Shown here one piece after another: positions 35,287 through 47,810 of a stretch of 64,000 bases of DNA. Numbering within the stretch: the stretch's first letter is position 1; each line of letters starts with the position of its first letter. This DNA is from Leucaena leucocephala (Eukaryota > Streptophyta > Magnoliopsida > Fabales > Fabaceae): assembly GCA_037074615.1 (NCBI GenBank), contig CM073549.1, positions 1,493,001 through 1,557,000 on the forward strand. Direction: 5' to 3'. Below the pieces are notes generated by a model. That model was given only the letters and a program-made list of their open reading frames with translations. It had not been told where the DNA came from and did not search any database. Position numbers and translations under genes: made by a program.

Positions 35287-35489
35287 TTTTTTTATACAAA
35301 AAAATTTAAGTAGATTTTACACTAATCCCCTACTAAAATTAGGGTATAGTCCTAGAGTTCAGAGAGCGCTTATTGGGGACTTATGAGATCGCCTATTAAA
35401 AAAACACTCGCAACAGTAGCAAGAATCGAACTAGCGTTTTTGTAAAATACAAACTCATTTTTTATTATCTGTGTCAACCTTCATTATAT
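35287..35489 (-). mobile_element. SINE family B, copy 2
   Basis: Same layout as the copy at 25385. The plus strand shows a T-run, ACTAATCCCCTACTAAAATT, GAGATCGCCTATTAAAA, AGAATCGAACTAGCGTTTTT (box B in reverse) and ATTATCTGTGTCAACC (box A in reverse). The flanking duplication is AAGACAT (35280-35286 and 35490-35496). Confidence 0.75.
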
Positions 35490-35553
35490 AAGACATAACC
35501 ACATTATTAAGGATCTAGAAGAGAAACAAAAGAAAGAAGGATAATATAAACAT

Positions 35554-35790
35554 TTTTTTTGGTATAAAAATTTTTAGAAATGGATTGATCTCACCCAAGA
35601 TCTAAGGGTAGGGCGAAGTCTCCCTTCCTCCAAAGCTATACTAATGTCGGGTAGGGCAAGTCATCTATTACTCTCAGGCGTAAACCTAAGTACTCAAGAG
35701 TTAGGATACTTCTAATGTCAGGCAAGACGACTATCTAGAATGTATTTAATCCCTGAGTAATATTATTTTATTATAGTTCTAGTCACTGTA
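35554..35790 (-). mobile_element. SINE family C, minus-strand copy
   Basis: The plus strand begins with a T-run and AAAAATTTTTAGAAATGGAT, then GATCTAAGGGTAGGGCGAAG and CTATTACTCTCAGGCGTAAA. This is the complement of the body of the copy at 51202-51470. The head near 35745 (AATGTATTTAATCCCTGAG) is the reverse of the box-B region. No target duplication could be fixed. Confidence 0.65.
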
Positions 35791-36865
35791 TATATATATG
35801 GATATTGTCAAGGACAGCAACCTCTGCCCAATTGTTCATAATGATATGTTGTTGCTCATATTTTAGCCAACCATCTTCAAACTCGATTATGTGGGGCAGC
35901 GTCTCTGTTTTTTCCTTTTCATAAAGCGAATGAATAAATTGTACAAAAATGCTTCAACAGAAAAATCATGGTCAAGAACCACGGAACCCCCAAGAGGCAA
36001 GAGCTGTCTCATGCAAGTTTGCCCTATCCTGTCAATAGCAAGCTGTCCCAATGAAGTCTTGAAATTAAACCTGACATTGGCATTGACATGTTTATGTGCA
36101 TGTTTGTTTAAGTGATCATATTCAATAAAAAGGTTAGTTGCTCAAATATAATTCACTTTGGAAGTAAATTTAATATATTTAATGTTAATCTTTTTTTTTT
36201 CACCGATAAATATAAAGGGAAAAACAATAACAGAACATTAGTGACAATTGGTGGCAGGTCATGCCCCACAGCAGAAATATACATAGTTGAAGAGCCAATG
36301 GAGAGCGTGATAGAGGCATTGCCCAGAGAGATTGCTGAAGCGCTCTGACTGTACCTGCACCCTCCACTGTTGAGATCACTCGTCTTTTGTGGGGAAAAGT
36401 CGCACGTTTCATCACTCAAGTCAAATTAACAAATGAGTTAATAGATTCATGAACAAGAAAGAAAAGCTTTTTTCCTCGTACTAATTAAATTGAGATGAAA
36501 GAGATGTAAATAGTGTTTTAATTCATATACGGGCAATTCGAAGGGAGATAAGTGTCCAAAAGCCATACCAACTACGATCATTGGATTCAGTATAAAATGG
36601 GCATCACCTTCCTTCGTTAGGTTTTCTCGAGATGAATACAAAGTAACAAATGATAAATTCCAACCCCGTGGGAGAAGGAACCATCATCACATTAACCGAA
36701 GATACAAGTACAGAAAGCAGCAATAAATGCAGAAGCCATGTTATGATTTGAAACTTCCAATCCTTTTCTTTGCCACAAAGCAAGTATACAACCAACAAGG
36801 ATAAAATATCATCCTAAAAAACCCCCGACTTACGGAACTTACATCTATGGACAAACAAAAAGTGA
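35791..36865. other. Intergenic, 3' of SEP1
   Basis: No gene recognised. A 78-codon frame at 36112-36348 (ending EEPMESVIEALPREIAEAL) looks mildly protein-like, but I cannot match it to a family. The last 200 bp probably include the SEP1 3' UTR. Confidence 0.45.
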
Positions 36866-38799
36866 TTAGTTCTTGGAGGCTGATTGGAAGATAAAAATTG
36901 CGGTCAGAACACCAACCAAGGCTGTTACTGCCAGGGCAACTGTAGGCAGTGGAGTGGTGAGTCCAAAGTTCTGCATAACCAAAGATACAATAACATAAGC
37001 ATTCTTTTGCAACACAACAGATTCACCTAATAACCATTCGTTGCACCACTCGCACAGATGAATATCACTTGAATGAGTGGCAGTGGAATAGGGATAATAA
37101 GTACAAGGTATCAGATCTCCAGAAAGAAATTAGAGTTAGTTTTTAACACGCTATGTTCACAAAAGTTATTACTAGTACGAAAGGGAGCCAATAGCTAGCG
37201 GCCTATAATTCATTTAATGGCGCAAATAACAAGTAGTGCCATGCCTACCGCACTCATGGATGGGTTGATGGTGAAAGTGTTTTGCTTTGACCTCTTAAAC
37301 CGCTAGTTCAAACAAAGCAATTTCACTCCCAAATAGTAGTGTCACAGTCACAGCTCATGAGATGGTGGGTGCGAATCAAGTTATTCATTCTGGAGGACCA
37401 AATATCCCACAGAGAGGGGTTGCTCAAGTTAAAAGATGAACTGCATAGCCACACTTCGTAGTGTTCTACACTTTTTAAATCATTGAAGAGTTTAAAAGGT
37501 CATCGCACAGGCCGGTCTTTATATATGTTCAGATTTTGGTCGGAAATTAAGCTAGGCAAGGCTCATAATATAGAGACGGCCAGGATGGCTCGATAAATAC
37601 ATATAATAAGTCATACCTCAAGAAGTCCCTTTCCTGTAGAAATTTCAACAGTGATGGCCACTGCGAAGCCAACCATAGCTGCGCGGCCTAGCCATACATC
37701 CAAACTGTTCCCTCCTTGGGTGCTTTGTTCACACCTTATTGAAACAGGTATTGCTTTGCAACCAGGCTGCGTTGCATAACTTTTTCGAATCACTAGAAAC
37801 AAAACCAAACATCAGTACCATTTAGCTCACTAGCTGGGAGCCTGGGATGTTATTTCAACATTGTTTTACCGCCTTGTCACCCTCAACCAAAAAAGGGAAA
37901 AAGCATCTTTGAAAGCACATAAATGTTTCAGATGGCCAGCTAACTCACAGTTCATCCAAAAACTTAGTATCACCAGATTGAGAGCATTCTTTTTCCAAAA
38001 CTGAAAATAAACACTGCTGGAATTAATGTAAAGCTGAATTCTAGGAGTATGCTGACTAGACTATAGTGTTAGCTGAAAATATGCTATACGAAGGCTGTAA
38101 TTAGTAGGGCTTAATGACTTCACTTTTACTATTTGCCTATTAATACAAGGTCTCAAGTGGATTGGCACTCAGTGACTACATTTCCAACAAAGGGTTTTCT
38201 CTATATCTCTATTTCTACACATTTTACATATTTTCAATAGAATTAGCAATGCTGAAAATCATTTCTATGTCTCAAAACTATAGTCACATTAAAGAGCAGG
38301 ATCCAAAATAAGTTGCAAACGGAAGCTATTTCCTAGGAGCTAGGCTAATCCTATGCTCCAAAAATCCATAAGCAATATTGAATATTCTTTCAATTTGAAG
38401 GTCAGCACATTATGTAATGTGGGTATCACCTCAAGTTACTTGATTTCAATTTTAAACAAATTGACGCATTTGTTTTAGTCTGAATAAAATATTCAAAAGA
38501 AATAAGGCATAGTTCTTCGATATGCAGGGGAAGGGGCGTAATTAAGAAGTAGCAAAGCGATGATTCTTACACAGAGGGGAACCAGAGGCAAAGGAAGTTC
38601 CTCTGGGAGCGACAATTGATCGAGAAAATCGACAAGAAGAAGTGGATTTGGGTGAGCTGAAAGCACGAACATCTGCAGAATAATGGATGAATTATGGTTA
38701 AACATGAAAACTTGGACCAAATCAAAGCCCAGATAGAAATGGAAGTAGATTACCGCGTACAGAGACGGAGAAAGAAGCAGAGGCTTGAGCAAGGGCCAT
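36866..38799 (-). CDS. SEP1: Stress-enhanced protein 1, chloroplast (LHC-like)
   Basis: Exons 38799-38754, 38672-38571, 37792-37617 and 36970-36866 join in phase to 142 aa. The Ser-rich N-terminus (MALAQASASFSVSV, SPKSTSSCRFSRS) is a plastid transit peptide. The mature protein matches SEP1: IRCEQSTQGGNSLDVWLG, a first helix with an LHC-type chlorophyll-binding look (LGRAAMVGFAVAITVEISTG), the link KGLLENFGLTTPLP, and a second helix (VALAVTALVGVLTAIFIFQS) ending SASKN. Two-helix SEPs sit in thylakoid membranes, are induced by high light and are thought to handle free pigments during stress. The gene is divergent from the NhaD antiporter gene, with a MITE between them. Confidence 0.93.
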
Positions 38800-40091
38800 G
38801 GAGGCAGCTATTATTGTGAGAGTAGCGAAACTAAACGGTGCCCAGAAATTGTGTTTTTATCTTTTGGTTTCGACAGAGTGGGTGATACTAGCTCCTTCTC
38901 GTTCCAAGATGACCAATCCATATTTCAGACTCAGGAGATAGACACGTGGCCTCTTAACCTTTTTATTAACTTTCATTTATTTAAAAATTATTTGAATTCA
39001 ACAAAAAATAATAATCTTAACAGTTAGTTTAATTTACTCTTTGTTTCATTTCTTATTCTTCCAAACTAATTAGATTGGAGTCTTTTTAAAATGTAGAAAT
39101 AACTAATTCGAAATTATTTCATGATATTAAAATAAAATATTATCTTTGTAACAAATCAACTGTTCTAACTTATATTAAAAAAACTACAAAGTTTAGTGTC
39201 CAAAGAAAGTATAAGTCTGTGTTTGGGAACACAGGAGAGAATCAATTCTGGGTTACATAAATAGTTATTTTTGTTGAGAATTAATTTTGGGCAAAACTTC
39301 GGTTTGAAATATAGGTTTTAAATAAAACACTGAAAATAGCTTTTTATTTGAAACCTAAGTTATGGATTATCCAATTACTATTCTACCCCTACTTTTTCTT
39401 ACACCCTCCCTCCTCTCTACTCTCTTATCTCTCTTTTTCTCTTCTCTTATCTCTCTTTTTCTCTCTCCTCTCTACACTCTCTTCTCTCTCCTCTTTATTC
39501 TCTATCATCTTTCCTCTCTCTTACTTTTAATCAAATCATACCCTTTTTACTAATTTATTAATATAAAAAGTGATTCTGCTACTAATCATCTAAACATCTC
39601 TATTCCCAAAATCTACTATTCTCCAAATCTATTCTCCAAAATCTATTCTCCAAAAGCTAATCCAAACACACCCTAAATAATAAATTTCCGTCTTCCACAT
39701 CTACCAATATCCAAGGTGGATAGAGCTCCACGTCCAAAATAGTGTTTTTTGTTTCTTAACCATCGTCCAAAATAGAGTTCAAGAGTCCAGACTCAAGCCA
39801 AATCCGAAGAGAATGATATTTTTATATATTTAATTTAAATTAAAAGAGAATGATGATAACTTGAGAACTTAAACTGTATTAACTGTTCTGCCAAAAAAAA
39901 ACTGTATTAACTGAATGTACAAATTAAAAAAAAATTAATGAACTAAAACTATTAATTTTTTCTTTTTCTGGTTCAAGAGAATATGAGATAAACCCATAAT
40001 TAGTTTGCCGGGTTCGCGCTTGTTCGACGAGATCACCCTTCTCTTCATCTCCATCGTTGTGCTTCGCTATTTTGCTCATACTTTACAGGAA
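38800..40091. promoter_or_regulatory. Shared divergent promoter region of SEP1 and NHD1
   Basis: The two start codons are 1293 bp apart and point away from each other, so both promoters lie here. The middle third is occupied by the MITE at 39215-39673. No clear TATA box was found on either side. Confidence 0.5.
39215..39673. mobile_element. Tourist/Harbinger-like MITE in the SEP1/NHD1 promoter
   Basis: Ends GTCTGTGTTTGGGAAC and, in reverse, GGGTGTGTTTGGATTAG, flanked by TAA on both sides (39212-39214 and 39674-39676), the usual PIF/Harbinger target. The centre is a CT tract (CTCTCTTATCTCTCTTTTTC), the complement of the GA tract in the copy at 27865-28402. No coding capacity. Confidence 0.75.
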
Positions 40092-43000
40092 ATGGCTACC
40101 TTTCCAATTGGGACTAGTTTGCCTCCATCCCGCCGAGCACTTCACTCTCCATTTCATGGCCTTCTCACCCTCCAATATCCGCTATCATTATCATCTTCTT
40201 CCTTCTTTGGCTCTTCTTCTCGTTGTAGAATTATGGGTCTCAGGTTGCTCCGTAATCATCTATTGGCGAGTGCAAAAGAGAAGGCTAGAGGTTCTACTTC
40301 GTTTCAAGAGCAGCAAGCTGAACAACGTCCCGAGAAACAATTTCAGGTTTCTATAATCTTTTACCCCTTCCGTGCTTTCTCTAGTTTATGAATTCAATAA
40401 TCAATGAAACTTCTCAAATTTTCCGTAGAATTGGAAAGGTTAACATAAGCTTACTCGTTACTTTAACATGTAAAAGGACTTTTTTTGTTTTTTGGCGTGC
40501 GGGGACACTGGTAAGATCAATGTGCTTCGGCCAATACTTCAGGCGGAATGGAAATTTCGTGCGTGGGCGATATCTGAAATTCCAAAATCTACTTCTAAGA
40601 TGCTAATGTTCACACTTAACTCTGAGATTGTGCTCAGGACTTGATGTCAGAATCTGGAACATGTGATCCCCTGTGTTCCGTAGATGAAAGCAGCTCACTG
40701 GATTATGAAGAAACTTACCATCCTAAGACTGATTATCTGAAAGCTATTTCCATATTTGCAGCAGCCGCAGTTGGAGCATTGGCAATTAACCATTCTTGGG
40801 TAGCCGCTCATCAGGTCAGGTCTATCAATGGCATTATCTGTAAGTTTCACAGTAAGTGAATGCGTTTGAAAATTTCTAATTCTGCTCTATCTTTACTTAT
40901 TTTAGTTTTACATTATCTTGAGATACAGGATCTTGCTATGGCATTGCTATTTGGAATAGGATATGCAGGCATCATATTTGAAGAATCTCTAGCTTTCAAC
41001 AAAAGTGGAGTAGGATTGTTGATGGCTGTAAGCTTATGGGTGATACGGAGTATTGGGGTAATATCCATATTACATGTTGAAAAATGAGTAAATTCTTGAT
41101 GAATCAGGAGCTGCATACATATGTTGTCTGGCTTTTGAGATTTAGATTGCACTTTCAAGGTTTTGTCGAACAACGCATAGGACATAGAGTGACATGCACT
41201 TGATGCATCTATTCCTCTGTGTGTGTGTGTGAAATTTCATTTTCATCAACATGATGACGGTTCACCAATTGATCAATAAATGATAGATTTTTGTTGCCCA
41301 ACTTGCATTTGGTTATGTCTTTGTCATATTTCTTCTTCTCTCATTGACATTCATCATGTCTCGTTGCTGCCCAAGTGATATGTATATGTTTATAAGTCAG
41401 TCCATATCTGTACTCTCCTGGGTTGTTTTCAGGCTCCTTCAACTGATGTAGCTGTTTTAGAACTGACACATGCATCTGCAGAAGTCAGTGAAATAGTGTT
41501 TTTCTTGCTTGGTGCAATGACCATTGTTGAGATAGTTGAGGCTCATCAAGGATTTAAGTTGGTTACTGACAATATAACGACTCGAAAGCCACTCACTCTT
41601 CTTTGGGTGGTGAGTGCTATATTCTGCATCTTGTTCTCACTTCAAAAGACTTTTCTAGTGTCTGTTTTGCTTTTCTAGTGGTATTTTAAAAAATTCGTGT
41701 TATGTTTGCAGATTGGGTTCGCCACTTTTTCCCTCAGTTCAGTCCTAGACAACCTGACATCTACAATTGTCATGGTTTCTCTGTTGCGGAAACTGGTACC
41801 TCCATCAGAGTATCGAAAGTATGTATCTCTCTTCTGACAATAGTGCAATAATGTTCTGTTATAAATCTGGCTTATATTATGTTCATTCTTGACCCATCTG
41901 AGCCTTAATCTTCAAGTTTCTTTCAGAAACATGCTCCTATATAAGGAGGTGTTCAATGAGCTCGCTTATATCAATTTTGATAAAAGCAGCTTCTATTTAT
42001 ATTTGGACATCCTGAAGGGTTACTGATTTAGATTTGTTACAGGATTCTTGGATCTGTTGTTGTTATAGCTGCAAATGCTGGGGGTGCATGGACTCCTATT
42101 GGCGATGTTACCACTACTATGCTGTGGATACATGGTCAAATATCCACTTTGCCAACAATGAAGGTTATCTCCTTTGAAAATTGGCCCTGTGTTATCTGTT
42201 TGTTTGGATCATGTTACAATTTGACCTGAAACATCAAGAAAACTGGTAAACAAAATTTAGCAGTTGACATTATGAGTGATTCTTCTGAGCATGAGGCATG
42301 ATAAGTAAAATATGTAATGTCTGGGTACTCTTCCCTTGTTATTCATTGATTTCAAGCTCAGGGCATATGTCATATAACTTGTATCAATAACTGACTATCG
42401 TTTGCAAGTATATTCATGATTGCATTTCCTTTCCCTACAGGGATTGTTTTTACCTTCAGCTATCTCTCTAGCTGTGCCTCTGGCTCTTATGTCACTGACT
42501 AGGTACTTTCACTGCAAAAAGTAATCAAGAATATGGTTTGAATTGTAAGAATTATCTTAAGAAATTATGAGTGAAATGACACTAGTCTTTTGTTCAGTGA
42601 AGTTAACGGGAAGGAACAGGATTCACCCAATGTCTTGGCATCTGAACAGATGGCTCCTCGAGGACAGCTTGTTTTCGCTGTAGGTATTGGAGCTCTGATT
42701 TTTGTACCAGTGTTCAAAGCCCTTACAGGTTTACCTCCTTACATGGGGATGTTGCTTGGACTTGGTGTGCTTTGGATCCTCACTGATGCTATTCACTATG
42801 GTGAATCCGAGAGACAAAAACTAAAAGTACCACAAGCCTTATCAAGAATAGACACTCAAGGAGCACTATTCTTCCTTGGAATTCTATTATCTGTCAGCAG
42901 GTGACTTAGAAATCAGAACAATGTTTGTGCTTTATACATAATGGACTTTAGATGATACCTGTGCATTCATCGATTTAAATCCAAATGGGAAAAAAAAAAA

Positions 43001-43769
43001 AGAAGAAGCATTATCAAGAAGTGTGCTAGAATTCCTTTTGGGAAGAGGCAATCCTGCATGAATTATTCTCACATATTCTTCCCATGTGAAATATACTATT
43101 TTACATAATGCCTTAAATTTTCAAATTGCTGTTTTGAATCAAGTTTAGCGGTGTTATTCTTTAGCCTGGAGGCAGCAGGGGTTCTAAGGGAAATAGCAAA
43201 TTACCTCGATGCTCATATTCCAAATGCTGAATTGATAGCAAGCGCTATTGGAGTCATATCAGCTATAATTGACAACGTTCCATTAGTTGCAGCAACAATG
43301 GGAATGTATGATCTCTCCTCTTTCCCACAGGATTCTGAGTTTTGGCAGTTGATTGCGTTCTGTGCTGGTACCGGTGGATCCATGTTAGTCATTGGTTCAG
43401 CTTCCGGTGTTGCATTGATGGGGATGGAAAAGGTGGACTTCTTTTGGTACTTACGGAAGGTATGTGCCACAAAAGTATTAAAGATGCTGCCTTGCCTATT
43501 GGAATGGCTTTGTATCCATATATAATATAATAACTTTAACAAGCCAAACTATGTATGAGCTATGAACAGTGTATTTCATTTCTCAAACTTTGTGCAGTAT
43601 ATGAGAGCCAGACTAGTTAGGTAATATGAGCTATTCTTGTCCTCTGCAGGTTAGTGGCTTTGCTTTCGCAGGTTATGCCGCTGGGGTTGCAGCATATCTA
43701 GCAGTTAACAGTCTTCACATCTCCTTACCCACAACTGTGGCCGAGATTCCTTTTCTTTCTGGTTCCTAA
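40092..43769 (+). CDS. NHD1: Plastid Na+/H+ antiporter, NhaD type
   Basis: Ten exons in phase (40092-40346, 40638-40814, 40929-41057, 41433-41609, 41712-41818, 42043-42163, 42441-42502, 42598-42900, 43165-43459, 43650-43769) give 581 aa; Arabidopsis NHD1 is about 576. The first 85 residues are a Ser/Arg-rich transit peptide (SLSSSSFFGSSSRCRIMG). Then follow many hydrophobic helices and NhaD blocks: LTHASAEVSEIVFFLLGAMT, FSLSSVLDNLTSTIVMVSLL, VIAANAGGAWTPIGDVTTTM, ISAIIDNVPLVAATMGMY and AGTGGSMLVIGSASGVALMG. The family exports Na+ from the stroma across the chloroplast envelope in exchange for H+, which aids salt tolerance and pyruvate uptake. It converges on the PGDH gene, with a 1.0-kb gap. 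Confidence 0.95.
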
Positions 43770-44786
43770 ATGAGAAGCTCAGAGTTCACTGGCATTCCAA
43801 AAATCAACTTGATACAGGGTAAGTTGTGAATGAAGATTTGAGAGCCCAAAGTATGACTTGTACAACTCATTAAAAGCTTTCTGGGAGGCTCAAAATATTC
43901 CTGGATTTGATAAATTGTAAATGTTAATAAGTTTTCTTAAATGCTGACATATTACAAGGAGTTAAAGTAAGAAATGTTAATTTCTCACTCCCCCCCCCAA
44001 AAAAACAGTGAGATGTAGTTCTAGAAATTGTATCTTCAGACTATATCACTTTTCTCTTGAAATGATTGAATTTATGCATAGAATTCTAAGCTTTATTATG
44101 ATGGTTCCAGCCGACAGTCCCAATTTTATTTTATTTTAACCGAAACCGACAGTCCCAAGTTAGATCCACTGAATTTCCGAGATGAGTATAAGCATCCAAT
44201 TTTTTCGTTAAGTTCTATGTTTTCTAGTTAGCACGTTCCCGTGTGAACAATATCCAAAGAAACGCTCCAAATGTCAAATAAACAAATAAGCTTTTAACAA
44301 TTTATCTCAAGTATCAGTACACTTCTATAGCTAGTTAGAGTGTTTTCTAATGTATAAGCTAGTTAAAAGCTTTTTGGAGTGTTCTTTAATATATCAACTT
44401 ATTCACTTTAGTTAGTCGAATCTCACGCACATGCACACACAAGGTACTCTTAACAAGCCATTTCCCGTACTAATTTGAGTTCATAGTGGGTTCGCATGCT
44501 CCACCAGACAGGAAAACCTACATCACTTGATCGTCTTCAAAAATAGACAAAATGATAAACCCTAATGAGCAACAACTAGAATAAACAATTATTTATTCTC
44601 GTGCTGAAATACAAAACCCCGCTACAGGGTGACCAAAAACAACCCCACTATTGCAAAACTTGAATGATTCTCTTCTCACTCCTCTAAAAGTACAGTCTCC
44701 ATTGGCCATTCAACAAAACAGTTACATCAAGCAGCCATTTACCAATCGGAATTAAGAAGACAAAAAAGTGGCGGAAAATCAATCTC
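43770..44786. other. Gap between convergent genes (3' UTRs)
   Basis: Holds the 3' ends of the NhaD antiporter and PGDH genes. Otherwise AT-rich with nothing recognisable. Confidence 0.6.
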
Positions 44787-47700
44787 TTATAGCTCGAGGT
44801 AAACGAACTCTTCAATGGCAGGAATATCACCGATCTTCTTCAAAGTTTCTTTGCTAGGTTGTTCATCCACCCCAATTGCCATTACAGCGTGCTTACGAGG
44901 AGCAATCCTTCCCACGCTCATGAAGCTGACGTTTACATTCTCCTCTGCCAAAACACTTGCAACCTTTCCAATCATACCAGGTTGATCTACCTGTCTGCAA
45001 AGTATAATGCTACCTTCCAAGCTCACATCAACATCAAAGGATCCAACCTTTGTAAGATGAGGGACACCATCTTTCACTCGACCTTCAAGCTTAATCTCCC
45101 CAGATTCTGAGAGTGAGCTGGCAAATTTAGATTCCACATCAGCAATTTGGACCTGGATGAATTTAAGTGGATTCCCAGGGGAACCATCAAGAACTATTCT
45201 CTCCTCAGTTATCCTGATTCCTCTTTGCTTGGCAGAGAAATCAGCATTGACTAAATTCACAAAAACACTAGATATGGGCTCAATGAGACCCTTGGTTATC
45301 ATGGCACGTAGAACCCGAGTGTCAAGGTCATCAGGAGCTCTAGCAGATGCGTAAGTCACTTTCACTGATTTTACACCACTTCCTCCTGCTACCAACTGGA
45401 CAGCCAGTCTCCCCAATTTCTCAGCAAGATCAACAAATGGTTTCAACTCTGTCAACACCTGCAGTTAGGAAAGATTAACTTGAACTTAACCCATTGTAAG
45501 CCTAATTTTGCAACGTAGTTGAGCCAATATTGTAAAAAACTTCAATCCATGAGTCACGGGATATCATTGGCCTCTCAGACTTCTGAAGTGGACATTAACT
45601 CCACTTGAGGAAATAACATTTAAAACTCGGAAAATTAAGGGGGGGAAATTTTCCATATTTATTCATAGATGTCAATCTCAGTATACTAGGATTAACTATT
45701 CACAACCATGTACAGTCATCTTTTACAAAAGCAGGTCCTTTTTTCCACGAAAATGCTATCAATAGAAAGAATAAAGGACCGGAGGGGGACTGTGGCAACA
45801 AGTCAATATATAAGTCTGTTTGTCTAGAAAAGGAAAATGATAAATTTGTAGTAGTACCTCAGCAGGAACCATTGGTGCGTTGACTGCAGTAGCAGCAAGC
45901 TCCCCTTTCAACGCCCCTACAACAGCTTCTGCTATTTCAATAGCCACACCATCCTGCACAAAAGTGTTTTTTTTTTTTTTTTTGTTAATGAAAGGAGATT
46001 CATTACTTCAAAAGGATTTACAAAAAAGGCAAGACTGGGATCACAAAAAAAAAGTGTGCAGGAGCTATACAAAAGAATAAGAGAAGAACAACAAAAGAAA
46101 AGGCAGGGCTCGTGACAAATCACCCAACATACCTGAGCTTCCACAGTACTAGCACCAAGATGAGGTGTTGCCGTAACTTTCTCGTGCAGAATCAATTTGC
46201 TGTCTTTTGGGGGTGGCTCCTCTGTGAAAACATCAAGTGCTGCCTGAAACAGAAAGACATGATTATTTAGTTTCCTTCACAGCGAACACTTGGTGCTGAC
46301 AAATAAGAGAGACCGGAAAAACCTGAGCTACAATGCCTTTATCCAGTGCCCTAACAAGAGCCTCCTCATCAATAACTCCTCCACGAGCGACATTGACTAT
46401 CATAACTCCTTTCTTCATCTTAGCAAAAGTCTCATCATTGAGAATCTTTGATGTAGCGGGGGTAAGAGGCATATGCAAAGAGATAAAATCTGCAGTAGCG
46501 ATGGCTTCATCAAAGCTAACTAGTTCCACACCAATTGCCCGAGCACGGTCTGCTGGAGCATACGGGTCATGGGCAATGACATGCATGCCAAGTCCCTTAG
46601 CACGTCGAGCAACTTCAGAACCAACCTTCCCAAATCCCATGACGGCAAGAGTTTTCCCAACCAGGGACACTCCTACATACTTACTACGTTGCCATTTCCC
46701 TGGATCAACCATGAAACAGGTAAATCAAGCAGTTTGGACTTTATTGACTAAATTAATTATCATAAGAGCGAGGCAGAAACAGAGTACAGCATAAAAGCTT
46801 ATAGCAAAGACGCTAGTCACAATTTCTCGACTAAAGTTTTCTCTGTCCTATAAAACTACTTCTACTTTGCCATAGATATGCTCGTTAAAGTTCTTCAAAT
46901 ACATGCAAATCTATGAAAAGAATCTACGATAATTTTATCATATCCCTGCAAAGCAGAGCTCATCAAACCTTAAAAGGTACGAAAACAGGCGTTCCGACAT
47001 CCTTTGAAATGTTCGTCTTCTGACCGGGAGCATTTTACTAAGTTTACTCCCCTCATTCTCAAGCACTTCGATGCAAGAGCACAATACAAGGATGTGGAAA
47101 GACGTCAGTTTTCGTGGATTACTCAAATTCATTTGAAGCGCGAAATGAAGCGTGCATGATCACAAGATCAAAATCGCATCCAATAGACACAAAGTATTCG
47201 ATAAAATGCTCGAAATAGTAATAACGCCCAAATCGAACACAAACCTCCAACATTCAATTTACTGACCAGCTTTCACGGACGCATCAGCTTGCGCAACGTT
47301 CCTAGACATGGCGGTCAAAAGCGCAATCCCATGCTCCGCGGCGGCCACTGTGTTGGCCGTGGGAGCATTCACCACCAAGCATCCGTGCTCGGTAGCCGCC
47401 GCCAGATCCACATTGTCGATTCCAACGCCTGCTCTCCCAACCACCTTGAGCCTTCCACCAGAAGACTCAAATACCTCGCGGGTGACCTTAGTTCCACTAC
47501 GCACAATCAAGGCATCACAGAGCGAAATCTTGGTGCAGAGCTCCTCGGGGCTCAGATTATACGAGCAATCAACATTGGCGAAGTCATTCAACAGATTGAG
47601 CCCGGCTTCACCAAGCTTCTCCGATACGAGAATAGTGGGCTTGGCATCAAGACCCGCGGAGACCACCACCACAAGGGGCCGAGCGGATCGGGTCTTGCAT

Positions 47701-47810
47701 AGCCGGAGAGAGACGGAGACGTGTGAGGATAGAGGGAGTTTGGAAGAGAGAGAGAGCGATGAGTTGCGGAGGGAGTGGGTGCGGAGGGTTTGCGATGCTG
47801 AGGCAGCCAT
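44787..47810 (-). CDS. PGDH: D-3-phosphoglycerate dehydrogenase, chloroplast
   Basis: Exons 47810-47267, 46699-46323, 46243-46133, 45953-45858 and 45458-44787 join in phase to 599 aa (Arabidopsis paralogues about 590-625). A plastid transit peptide (residues 1-50, RTHSLRNSSLSLSS) precedes the catalytic domain: ALIVRSGTKV, VVGRAGVGIDNVD, the NAD-binding GFGKVGSEVARRAKGLGMHV, and the catalytic region (NVARGGVIDEEALV, TATPHLGASTVEAQ). A regulatory ASB domain and a C-terminal ACT domain (ILCRQVDQPGMIGKVASVLA) follow, as in type I enzymes. It oxidises 3-phosphoglycerate to 3-phosphohydroxypyruvate, the first step of the phosphorylated serine pathway in plastids. The ACT domain often mediates serine feedback. 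By position it corresponds to At4g34200 (EDA9). Confidence 0.97.

Noticed and set aside
36112..36348. Short plus-strand frame ending EEPMESVIEALPREIAEAL
   Set aside because: It looks slightly protein-like but has no recognised family or splice partners.
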